Under the pieces are notes generated by a model that was given only the letters and a program-made list of their open reading frames with translations, was not told the origin of the DNA and did no database searches. Below, in pieces: positions 28,801 to 36,938 of a DNA stretch of 45,305 nt. Positions within the stretch are counted from its first letter, which is position 1. Each line of letters begins with the position of its first letter. Both the position numbers and the translations under genes were made by a program. The stretch lies in contig JANYFN010000292.1 in the NCBI GenBank assembly GCA_025362675.1, positions 1 to 45,305 on the forward strand, written 5' to 3'. This DNA is from Limisphaerales bacterium (GTDB lineage: Bacteria; Verrucomicrobiota; Verrucomicrobiia; Limisphaerales; UBA11358).

Positions 28801-31800
28801 CAAATATCTTATCGCGCTCGTTGGATCTCGGGCAATAATCTCTTAAATACGCGTCTCCATTTCAACCGCGTCGCGCACACGACCCCATTGCCCTATCCCC
28901 AGTTGAATGGAACGCCGGGAACGGTGAACTCGGTTTATACCACGAACATCGGTCCAACCTTTGCTCAATTTCAGCATCAACCCGTGGTGCCGCAGTCCTA
29001 TCAACCGGTCACGATATTCGTGAACGCACAAGACCCGCAAGGCGTTAGCTCGTGTTTGGTATTTTGGTCTGTAAATGGCGGTGTTTGGTCTAGTGCGCCG
29101 ATGACACAGACTAACGGCGTTTATGCCGGCATAATTCCAAAACAAGCAACCAGCAGCTTGGTTCAGTTTTATGTGCAGGCGGAGGATGGGCTTGGAGCGA
29201 AATCATTTTATCCCGCTAAAGGAATTAATTCAGGTGCATTTTACCGCGTCAATGACGGATTAGGTGATCTTTCCAAAGCGCATAATCTTCGAATCCTAAT
29301 GTCGCCGGAAAATATCTCGCTGCAATATGCAGTTACTAACTTGATGAGTAATGAAAATTTGCCTTGCACAGTGATTTACGACGAGCAGGAGGTTTATTAC
29401 GACATGCTAGTCCGGCTCAAGAGTAGTGAACGCGGACGGGTGGATCCGACCCGCATTGGTTTCCATCTGGAGTTCCATCCCGACCAGTTGTTTCGTGGTG
29501 TGCACCCCGTCATGCTCGTAGATCGTTCCGGTGGCGGTAACCGTCCGCAGCAGGAGGAATCCGTCATCAAACACATGGCTAATCACATGGGCGTTCCAAC
29601 GGTGAATTCTGATCTATGCCGCGTCATTGCGCCCCAGACGACGCAAAATGGCTGGGCCCTTCTTTCCCCGCGTTATGAGGACAATTTTGTTAACACTACC
29701 TATACCAATGGCAGCAATGGAATTCTATACGAGTATGAACTGACTTACTATCCACTTACTGCCGACAACGGCGGTTACAAACTTCCGGCACCGGATAATG
29801 TGCAGGGCGTGGACATTTCAGATCTGGGCAATGACAAAGAAAATTACCGTTATAACTTCATCATCAAGAACCATCGCAACACAGATGATTACTCTACTTT
29901 CATTAATGTTTCAAAACAATGGAATCTGAATGACAACGCCCTTGACGCAGCAACGCAGTTGACGATGGATGTGGATGAATGGTTGAAGGTCTACGCGCTG
30001 GTCAGCCTGAGTGGCATCGCTGATATGTATACTTTTGGCGGTAATCATAATTGGATGACATACGTTCGGCCTAGTGATGGGAAGCTCTTGTATTTTCCAT
30101 GGGACATGGACTTTTCATTCAGTCAATCTCCTACGACTCCGTTAGTGGGGGATCAAAACTTTTCTAAGATTGTGAATCTGCCCGGTAATCTCAGGCGGTT
30201 TTACGCCCATATTCAGGACGACATTGCGACAACCTATAACGCGACTTACATGGCTCCGTGGATCAGTCATTACGATTCTTTTCCCGGTCAAGACTGGTCC
30301 GGCGATCTCGATTATATCACGCAACGTGGCAATTACGCCTTGGGAATCATAAACAATGTAGGCGGCAACACGCCCTTTGGAGTGAGTGGCAGTAATTCTT
30401 TTATTGTGACAAACAATAACATGGTTACGTTGAGTGGAACAGCTCCAGTAGCCCTTACAAGCATTTTGATAAACGGTATTCTTTATCCCGTCACTTGGAG
30501 TTCGATTAATAGTTGGAGCGTTCAAATTCCTCTGGCTTCAGCCACCAATGTCTTTACCATTTCGGGTTGTGATTTATATGGCAATCTTATTACCAATATA
30601 ATCAGGACCATCGTATTCAATGGGATCATGCCAGACCCCAGTAAAGTGGTTGTATTGAACGAAATCATGTATAACCCTACGATGACAAATGCCGAGTATG
30701 TCGAGTTGTATAATGGTTCGACCAACTTCACTTTTGATCTGACTGGCTGGCATGTCAACGGTTTGGGTTATAATTTTCCTGCCGGCAGTATTCTGGCTCC
30801 GACCAACTATCTGGTGTTGGCGAAGGATGCTGTAGCGTTTGCATCGGCTTATGGTGCTAGTTCGACAGCATTTGATATTTACAGCGGCAGCCTTGATTCC
30901 AATGGTGAGACGCTAACTTTATTCCGGCCTAATCCGGTTCAAACAAATCAAGACATTTTGGTCGATCGGGTGCGCTACGAAGTCGCTGCACCGTGGCCCG
31001 TGATTACCAATGGCGCTTCATTGCAACTTATAGATATGGCGCAGGACAATAGTCGCGTGGCTGACTGGACTGCTATTCCGGCTATTTCGCCAGCTCTGAC
31101 GCCGCAGTGGGTGCGAGCCAGTGCGACGGGAATTGCACAGGCGAGCCTCGGTAGCCGACCGCTTTATATTTACCTACAATCCGCCGGTGACGTTTACCTT
31201 GACGACATTAGTGTGGTGGCTGGATCTATCGCTGAATCAGGCGTCAACGTTGTCAATAATGGCAGCTTTGAAAATTCAATGTCCCCGTGGACGATTGGCA
31301 GTGATGGCAACAACAGCGGTTCTTTTATTAGCACTAATGCCACGCATTCCGGCACCCGTAGTTTGCACCTCATCGCCTCTTCCGGCGGCACTACTCAGAA
31401 CTCATCCATCTGGCAAGATTTTGCCAGTCAACTTACAATTGGCGCGACTTACACTTTGAGCTTTTGGTATCTACAGAGCACAAATAGCGGACCGCTTACT
31501 TTGCGTTTCTCGGGTAGCGGCATCAGCATCACCACAAATCCCGCGCCGCCGGTCGCGCTTCTTCCCGTAGCCAAAACCCCTAATGCCAGCAACTCTGTCG
31601 TGACAATATTGCCTGCATTCCCAAATATCTGGTTGAACGAAGTGCAAGCCGTCAACATCACTGGCCCAACGAATAATTTCGGCACAAATACGCCTTGGAT
31701 TGAGTTATATAATTCCGGAACTAACACTTTGAGCCTTGCTGGGCTCTATTTAGCTAACAACTATGTTAATCTTACTAAGTGGGCATTTCCTACAAACCTA

Positions 31801-33042
31801 TTCATCCGGTCAAACGGATTTTTAGTAGTGTGGTGCGATGGCCTAACCAATTTATCTACTACCAATGCGCCGCATGCCAGCTTTAGTCTTACGGCCGGAG
31901 CGGGCAATGTTGTCTTGTCCCGACTCAATAACAGTATCCCTCAAATTCTCGATTATCTTAACTATACTAATGTCCCAGCGAATTGGAGTTATGGCGACTA
32001 TCCCGATGGCCAGCCTTTCTACCGTCAGTCCATGTTTATTGCCACGCCAAATGCCTACAACACCAACATTGCCGCGCCGATTTCTGTTGTCATCAACGAA
32101 TGGATGGCAGACAACAGCCACACGATTACCAACCCGGTTGGCGGGAAATTTGACGACTGGTTTGAGCTCTACAACTTCGGCACCAATGTCGTCGACCTCG
32201 GCGGCTACTATCTGACTGGGACGCTGACCAACAAAACCAAATTCATGATCCCGAATAATCAGCACTATCTAATTTCGCCAAAAAATTTCTTTTTAGTCTG
32301 GGCTGACAACTTGAGCGGATCTAACAGTCTTTCTCGGTCCGAACTCCATGTAAACTTTAAGTTGAGCAAGGCGGGTGATGCGATTGGGCTATTTGCTGGC
32401 GACGGAACGACGGTTGACGCATTGACTTTTGGCGTTCAAGTTACTGATGTCAGCCAAGGGCGCTATCTCGACGGTGCTCCTAATATTTTCAACATGACCA
32501 CGCCCACGCCGCAGTCGAACAACCTTATTCAAAACACCCCGCCGGTATTAGCGGGGATAGGTGACAAATCAGTCCACCTCGGTCAACTTGTGCAATTCGT
32601 GGCGACGGCAACCGACGCGGAAAGTGCCTATCAGTCGATTACTTTTTCTTTGAGCAATGCTCCGTCCGGAGCACGCATTGATCCGTCCAGCGGATTATTT
32701 TCGTGGGTGACAACTAATGGCTTGGTTGCCTCGACTAATTCGATCACCGTGCGGGCGACTGATAATGGCACGCCGCCATTGAACGATTCAAAGACGTTTG
32801 CCGTGTTCATTGCCGCGCGCCCGCAGTTCGCCGGCACTGTGGTGCAGAACAATAGCCAATTACAACTCACTTTCGGCACTATTCTGGGCCAGAGTTATCA
32901 GGTCCAGTTCAAAACCAACTTGGCGGATGCGAGTTGGACAAACCTTGGTGGTTCTATCACTGGCACCGACTCTCAGCGAAACGTATCTGATGATATTACT
33001 GGCGCGCCACAGAGATTTTATCGGCTGCTGGTTACACCTTAA
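25810..33042 (+). CDS. Giant secreted protein with GRD modules, lamin-tail domains and a CotH kinase-like domain
   Basis: A 2410-residue protein with a signal peptide of about 30 residues. In order it holds two GRD modules (25900-26469 and 26505-27036) and lamin-tail-type domains starting near 27120 (FNEIMYHPS), 27600 and 27980 (INEIMYDH). A sugar-binding-like segment follows (NGNFENGLTGW, about 28610). Next is a CotH-type kinase domain at about 29280-30320, with LVRLKSSERG, KNHRN and D1432/D1434 in YFPWDMDFSF. More lamin-tail domains begin near 30650, 31630 and 32090, with a second NGSFENS segment near 31255. An He_PIG/cadherin-like domain (32545-32810) and a tail ending RFYRLLVTP complete it. 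CotH proteins are atypical secreted kinases; the substrate here is unknown. Lamin-tail domains are linked to surface anchoring. Domain calls are from motif recognition. Confidence 0.85.
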   Translation: MSKTKLPKNLIVLRMALLCQFLLGSSGFSQITVSGSDQTGILPLTPTWTLATNSIIAGFNPTVTSGNFGQYTGADVKNLTRLGIPLSIYAYNNPQATNLEVCGSDGSAGALLVYTLPAAIYGYDLTNITVYGGWQDNGRDSQAYTVYYSTVANPGNFYLLTTVNYSPLGVPGGVASATRVVINNASGAAVARSVAALKFDFTTPPSENGSVGYTAITVQGVAASNLVVPPILITTSNLYNSGSFTPTWLIETDSLIGGQFPSGVGAGNFNNEGVGGVGALTDGMFGDVGTFTNYATCGSGAGQSLTYFLNGATLTNIVVYSGWQDVGRDGQFYTVLYSTASAPTTFVPLTSVSFNPAISGVSANRVAISTTSGAPLATNVAFVTFDFTPQTGSFDNAYSGYSEIILEGIPESGGFAGGVTFNSAVPTSSANSADATLVFNEIMYHPSTNEAGMEFVEFYNQLAVDLDVSNWQVSGDIAYTFPPGTRVAGRSYIVLARTPATLMSAMGLSSNVFGPFVSPLNNQGGTLNLYNNSARLMDSVTFGTSGDWPVTPDGAGPSLSKRNRDWGSASAANWKASWQNGGTPGTENFASSSNPVTLALNEFSGTTNTVFWVELMNYGTNSISLGNCILHHDGATNTDYVFPLNVTINPGAFLVLSNNMLGFISPATGDKLFLFATNYSSVYDGLVLKKTPHARYPDGTGTWLVPNLPTPSASNYFAFHTELVINEIMYDHKNFMAANTNSLPQGNPEEWVEIYNRGSNAVDLTGWTLSGGISYSFSNGKAIAPGNYLVVAADAITLHATYPTIDVVGNYSGHLSNSGDTIILNDSQGNPANQVNYYPGGRWPESPGGGGPSLELRDPKADNSKGEAWAPSIESTKSSWQTFTYQMVAQPSVTPAPDDQFEDFILGLLTDGECWVDDISIIQSPTNNPVQLITNGNFENGLTGWRLMGNHQRSKLENDADAPGNHVLHFVSSGPQEHMNNHIETTLSRAVTNGLLYQISYRARWISGNNLLNTRLHFNRVAHTTPLPYPQLNGTPGTVNSVYTTNIGPTFAQFQHQPVVPQSYQPVTIFVNAQDPQGVSSCLVFWSVNGGVWSSAPMTQTNGVYAGIIPKQATSSLVQFYVQAEDGLGAKSFYPAKGINSGAFYRVNDGLGDLSKAHNLRILMSPENISLQYAVTNLMSNENLPCTVIYDEQEVYYDMLVRLKSSERGRVDPTRIGFHLEFHPDQLFRGVHPVMLVDRSGGGNRPQQEESVIKHMANHMGVPTVNSDLCRVIAPQTTQNGWALLSPRYEDNFVNTTYTNGSNGILYEYELTYYPLTADNGGYKLPAPDNVQGVDISDLGNDKENYRYNFIIKNHRNTDDYSTFINVSKQWNLNDNALDAATQLTMDVDEWLKVYALVSLSGIADMYTFGGNHNWMTYVRPSDGKLLYFPWDMDFSFSQSPTTPLVGDQNFSKIVNLPGNLRRFYAHIQDDIATTYNATYMAPWISHYDSFPGQDWSGDLDYITQRGNYALGIINNVGGNTPFGVSGSNSFIVTNNNMVTLSGTAPVALTSILINGILYPVTWSSINSWSVQIPLASATNVFTISGCDLYGNLITNIIRTIVFNGIMPDPSKVVVLNEIMYNPTMTNAEYVELYNGSTNFTFDLTGWHVNGLGYNFPAGSILAPTNYLVLAKDAVAFASAYGASSTAFDIYSGSLDSNGETLTLFRPNPVQTNQDILVDRVRYEVAAPWPVITNGASLQLIDMAQDNSRVADWTAIPAISPALTPQWVRASATGIAQASLGSRPLYIYLQSAGDVYLDDISVVAGSIAESGVNVVNNGSFENSMSPWTIGSDGNNSGSFISTNATHSGTRSLHLIASSGGTTQNSSIWQDFASQLTIGATYTLSFWYLQSTNSGPLTLRFSGSGISITTNPAPPVALLPVAKTPNASNSVVTILPAFPNIWLNEVQAVNITGPTNNFGTNTPWIELYNSGTNTLSLAGLYLANNYVNLTKWAFPTNLFIRSNGFLVVWCDGLTNLSTTNAPHASFSLTAGAGNVVLSRLNNSIPQILDYLNYTNVPANWSYGDYPDGQPFYRQSMFIATPNAYNTNIAAPISVVINEWMADNSHTITNPVGGKFDDWFELYNFGTNVVDLGGYYLTGTLTNKTKFMIPNNQHYLISPKNFFLVWADNLSGSNSLSRSELHVNFKLSKAGDAIGLFAGDGTTVDALTFGVQVTDVSQGRYLDGAPNIFNMTTPTPQSNNLIQNTPPVLAGIGDKSVHLGQLVQFVATATDAESAYQSITFSLSNAPSGARIDPSSGLFSWVTTNGLVASTNSITVRATDNGTPPLNDSKTFAVFIAARPQFAGTVVQNNSQLQLTFGTILGQSYQVQFKTNLADASWTNLGGSITGTDSQRNVSDDITGAPQRFYRLLVTP

Positions 33043-33060
33043 ATTTCAGCGTTCCCTTAG

Positions 33061-33348
33061 ATGCTAACCAACGTAAGATCACGCGTTCCCTTTATATGGG
33101 TGCTTGCTTGCTTGCCATTGTTCGCTGCAGATTTATTCGCTTCATCCGTAGATTCGACCGCGTCGGCCAAGCCCAAGGTCTATTGGTTTTGGCTGTTCAA
33201 TGGTGCCGGCAAAGCTGGAATCACTCGCGACCGCAAGCGGTTTAGAGGTAAAGGAATCGCCGGCGCTAACTTGATTGATAATGGCGCGTATGCCGATGCC
33301 CGACGTGAAGGATCAAAGGAGCACGATTTTAAGGTCGAGGTTGCTTGA
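33061..33348 (+). pseudogene. Truncated GH106-type glycosidase N-terminus
   Basis: A 95-codon reading frame with a signal peptide (LACLPLFAADLFAS), then AKPKVYWFWLFNGAGKAGIT and GIAGANLIDNG. These match the start of the GH106 paralogues (KPRCYWYWMDGN, GITKDLEAM, GIG). The conserved DLEAM helix is replaced by DRKRFRGK, and homology to the catalytic body is absent: the frame ends after HDFKVEVA. It reads as a decayed remnant of a fourth GH106 gene, left between the giant protein gene (18 nt away) and an intact paralogue. A small expressed protein cannot be excluded. Confidence 0.65.
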
Positions 33349-33373
33349 CGCGGTGATAGTTCAAACTTACAAA
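33345..33373 (+). promoter_or_regulatory. Putative promoter of the tandem GH106 genes
   Basis: TTGACG (33345-33350), a 17-nt spacer and TACAAA (33368-33373) precede the ATG at 33396 by 22 nt. The -35 overlaps the stop codon of the GH106 remnant. This may drive paralogues 2 and 3 and possibly the kinase/regulator genes. Confidence 0.4.
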
Positions 33374-33395
33374 ATATATCCATTGCCATAAATTT

Positions 33396-36300
33396 ATGAT
33401 CAACCGAATTTTAGCCCTTGCCGGGGTTTGCTATCTCACGTTGCTGGGAGTCCACGCCGATGGAGTTGCCGACCTCGAAAAAGATTTTATCACGCCGCCC
33501 GACGCCACCAAGCCTCGTTGCTATTGGTATTGGATGGATGGCAACATCACCACGAACGGCATCACGAAAGATTTGGAGGCGATGCGGCGCGTCGGTATTG
33601 GTGAGGCGTATATTGGAATCATCGCGGATCAAAGTCGGCTGGCTCCGGGCGACGTCAAAGTCTTGACTGAACCGTTTTGGGAAACGATGACTCATGCGGT
33701 TCGCGAAGGCACGCGAGTGGGCGTGGACATTGGCGTTTTCAATTCGCCCGGTTGGAGTCAATCGGGTGGCCCGTGGGTGAAGCCGGAGCAGGCGATGCGC
33801 CATTTAGTTTCGCCGGAAATTCATTTGCACGGGCCGCAACATTTTGCGGAAAAACTTCCGCTGCCGGGCGGCGCATTTCAAGACGTGGCCGTGCTGGCTT
33901 TTCCCGCACCGAAAAATGACGCAGATTCCATCGCTTCGGTCGGCGGAAAAATTTTGCGCGAGCCGGGCGTCGTGACGATTGAATTGCCGCAACCATTCAC
34001 GGCACGGAGTCTGACGGTGACGCCGTCGGAACGGATCAATGTCGCTGCGGAGTTACAAATTTCCGACGATGGAAAAAATTTTCGCACGCTTCGAGCATTC
34101 AATATTGACAGGCATAATCTAGGACTTGAGGTTGGACCGTTGCCGCTCGCTCCGGTGGTGGTGGCCTTTCCTGCGACGACCGCGCGCGTGTTTCGTTTAC
34201 AACTTTCGGCACCGAATAATTTAGGTGAAGTTCAACTGTCGGGTGCGGCGCGCGTGGAAAACGTCATGGAGAAATCGCTGACCAAAGTTTTTCAAGACCC
34301 GCAGCCGCCGTTCGATTTTTACACGTGGCCGACTCAAGCCGAGCCGGAGAGCACTGACTTAGTGGTCGCAGCGGAATCAGTGCGCGACCTTACAAAATCA
34401 TTACGCCCGGACGGTTCGCTAGAGTGGGACGTGCCAGCGGGCGATTGGATTGTTCAGCGCATTGGCATGACTCCGACCGGCACAAAAAATAGTCCCACAA
34501 CACCGGAGGCGACCGGTTTGGAAGTGGATAAAATGAATCGCGCCGCTTTGAAAACGCACTTCGATGCGTATGTGGGAAATCTGCTCGCTCGCCTGCCCGC
34601 TGCGGAACGCACGTCGTGGAAACACGTCGTGGCGGATAGTTACGAACGCGGTCCGCAAAACTGGACGGACGGTTTTGCCGCGCTATTTCAAAAACGTTAT
34701 GGTTACGACCCGTTGCCATATTTGCCAGTGTTGACGGGGCGAATGGTGGGTGGCGCGGAAAAATCGAACCGATTTTTGTGGGACTTGCGGCGGCTGATCG
34801 CGGATCGCGTGGCGATTGATTACGTCGGCGGGTTGCGTGATTTGTGCCATGAACAGGGCATGAAAATGTGGTTAGAAAATTACGGTCACTTTGGCTTTCC
34901 TAGCGAGTTTCTTCTTTACGGTGGTAACTGTGATGAGATCAGCGGTGAGTTCTGGGAGAGTGGCACGCTGGGAAGCATTGAGCTCCGCGATGCCGCTTCG
35001 GCGGCGCACATTTATGGCAAGCGCCAGGTTTTCGCCGAAGCTTGGACGGGTGGGCCGATGGATTTGAGCACGCCGTGGAGCCTGAAAAAGCGCGGCGACT
35101 GGGCGCTGTGTCAGGGCATCAACCAATTTGTTTTTCACGTTTATATTCATCAGCCGTGGGAAGATCGGAAGCCGGGGATCAACGCGGCTTTCGGCACAGA
35201 ATTTAATCGGCACAACACTTGGTTTAAGCTGTCGCAGAGTTGGATTGATTATCTGCGCCGTTGCAGCGTGCTTTTGCAGGCCGGCGTGCAAGTGGCGGAT
35301 GCGGCTTATTTCATTGGCGAAGATGCGCCTAAGATGACCGGCACTCGGCAACCCGAATTGCCGCCCGGTTATGATTACGATTATATCAATGCCGATGTCT
35401 TGCTGAATCGGGCCCGAGTCGAGCACGGCCAACTCGTCTTGCCGGATGGCATGAGCTATCGTTTGCTTGTGTTGCCGCCGTCGGAAACGATGCGGCCAGA
35501 AACGCTCGCAAAAATTAAATCCTTCGTCGACGCTGGGCTTGCCGTGATGGGGCCGTTGCCCACGCGCTCGCCTAGCCTGCAGAATTATCCCAACTGTGAT
35601 TCCACAGTGCAAACGTTGGCGGCGGAATTGAAAAATCAGGTTCGCACTGACGGCGATATCCGGGCCGCTCTGCAAGTGCCCCCGGATGTGGACGGGTTGA
35701 ATCCGGAAAAAATTCTCTACGTTCATCGTCGCGACGGAGAGATGGAAATCTATTTTCTATCCAACCAAACGGACACGCCCGCGTCGCTAGCACCGGCATT
35801 TCGTGTCGCTGGCAAAGTGGCTGAACTCTGGCATCCCGATACGGGGGCGACCGAACGGTCGGTAAGTGAAACTACGTCCGGCGTTACCAGGATTTCCTTG
35901 AACCTGGCTGCGCGCGGTTCGGTATTTGTGGTGTTCCGTCCGCCCTCGAAACAGATTGAGCCGGTTGTTAGTTTCACGCGGAATAGTCAGCCGGTGATGC
36001 CGATGGTGGCGCAGTTATCCTTGATCAAAATCATGAAAGCCAGCTTCGGTTTGCCGGGCGATGCGGCCCATACACGCGATGTCAGCAGTGAAGTTCAAGC
36101 ATTGGTAAATGGGGGAAAAGTTGATTTCCCGGTGGGAAAATTGACGGCGGGTGGAGATCCGGCTTACGGCGTCGTCAAGACTTTGGCGGTTGAATTCACA
36201 GCGGATGGCCAAGTGTTTTCCAATAGCGTGCAAGAGCCCGACTCCATTTATCTTGGCCCGCCCAATTTGCCGATCCATCGCACGGAGCTCCGTAGCGACC

Positions 36301-36914
36301 CAGCTGGAAATTTAAGTGTCGTGTCGTCACACCCCGGAAAATATGAAATAAAAACCATGAGCAGCCACACGCTGGGCGCGGAAATTTCCGATGTGCCGCC
36401 GCTGCAGGAAATCGTCGGCTCGTGGGACGTGAGCTTTCCGCCGAAGTGGGGAGCACCGGAAAAAATTACCATCGATACGCTTGGGTCGTTGAGTGGATCA
36501 ACGAATGCAGGCGTGAAATATTTTTCGGGCACGGCAACTTATACCAAGAACTTTGAGTGGCCCACCGCGGCCACACAGGGCTCACAAAAATTGGAAAGCT
36601 GGTTGGAACTAGGCGACGTGCAAGTAATGGCGCAGGTGATTTTAAATGGCCACGACCTCGGCACGTTATGGGAGCCGCCGTTTCGTGTGAATGTCACGGA
36701 AGCCTTGCAAACCGGACGTAATACATTGGAAGTCCGGGTGGCGAATCTCTGGCGCAACCGGATGATTGGTGATGCTGGCTTGCCGGCCGCCGCGCGTTTT
36801 ACTTGGAGTTCATCCGCCCAATTTTCTCCTAACACCGCGTTGCCAAAATCTGGTTTAATCGGGCCGGTGACAATTCACACGGCGAAAATTGTTCCTTTTT
36901 CACTGACTAAATAA
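33396..36914 (+). CDS. GH106-type glycosidase (alpha-L-rhamnosidase-like), paralogue 2
   Basis: A 1172-residue secreted enzyme with a signal peptide of about 22 residues. The GH106 N-terminus is clear (FITPPDATKPRCYWYWMDGN, GITKDLEAMRRVGIG, NSPGWSQSGGPW). Candidate catalytic glutamates are E417 in DSYERGPQNW and E548 in FAEAWTGG, 131 residues apart. ISGEFWESG is also conserved. In place of the DUF3395-like insertion of paralogue 1, a discoidin-like beta-sandwich (about 33945-34270, VTIELPQPFTARSLTV to EVQLSG) follows the first block. A DUF3395-like unit sits near the C-terminus (36024-36260), followed by the GH2-like sugar-binding fold (ILNGHDLGTLWEPPFRVNV). No Shine-Dalgarno precedes the ATG. 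The next GH106 gene starts 24 nt downstream, so they form an operon. Confidence 0.9.
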   Translation: MINRILALAGVCYLTLLGVHADGVADLEKDFITPPDATKPRCYWYWMDGNITTNGITKDLEAMRRVGIGEAYIGIIADQSRLAPGDVKVLTEPFWETMTHAVREGTRVGVDIGVFNSPGWSQSGGPWVKPEQAMRHLVSPEIHLHGPQHFAEKLPLPGGAFQDVAVLAFPAPKNDADSIASVGGKILREPGVVTIELPQPFTARSLTVTPSERINVAAELQISDDGKNFRTLRAFNIDRHNLGLEVGPLPLAPVVVAFPATTARVFRLQLSAPNNLGEVQLSGAARVENVMEKSLTKVFQDPQPPFDFYTWPTQAEPESTDLVVAAESVRDLTKSLRPDGSLEWDVPAGDWIVQRIGMTPTGTKNSPTTPEATGLEVDKMNRAALKTHFDAYVGNLLARLPAAERTSWKHVVADSYERGPQNWTDGFAALFQKRYGYDPLPYLPVLTGRMVGGAEKSNRFLWDLRRLIADRVAIDYVGGLRDLCHEQGMKMWLENYGHFGFPSEFLLYGGNCDEISGEFWESGTLGSIELRDAASAAHIYGKRQVFAEAWTGGPMDLSTPWSLKKRGDWALCQGINQFVFHVYIHQPWEDRKPGINAAFGTEFNRHNTWFKLSQSWIDYLRRCSVLLQAGVQVADAAYFIGEDAPKMTGTRQPELPPGYDYDYINADVLLNRARVEHGQLVLPDGMSYRLLVLPPSETMRPETLAKIKSFVDAGLAVMGPLPTRSPSLQNYPNCDSTVQTLAAELKNQVRTDGDIRAALQVPPDVDGLNPEKILYVHRRDGEMEIYFLSNQTDTPASLAPAFRVAGKVAELWHPDTGATERSVSETTSGVTRISLNLAARGSVFVVFRPPSKQIEPVVSFTRNSQPVMPMVAQLSLIKIMKASFGLPGDAAHTRDVSSEVQALVNGGKVDFPVGKLTAGGDPAYGVVKTLAVEFTADGQVFSNSVQEPDSIYLGPPNLPIHRTELRSDPAGNLSVVSSHPGKYEIKTMSSHTLGAEISDVPPLQEIVGSWDVSFPPKWGAPEKITIDTLGSLSGSTNAGVKYFSGTATYTKNFEWPTAATQGSQKLESWLELGDVQVMAQVILNGHDLGTLWEPPFRVNVTEALQTGRNTLEVRVANLWRNRMIGDAGLPAAARFTWSSSAQFSPNTALPKSGLIGPVTIHTAKIVPFSLTK

Positions 36915-36938
36915 TTCTCGTTGCTGACCTCGCCAAGT

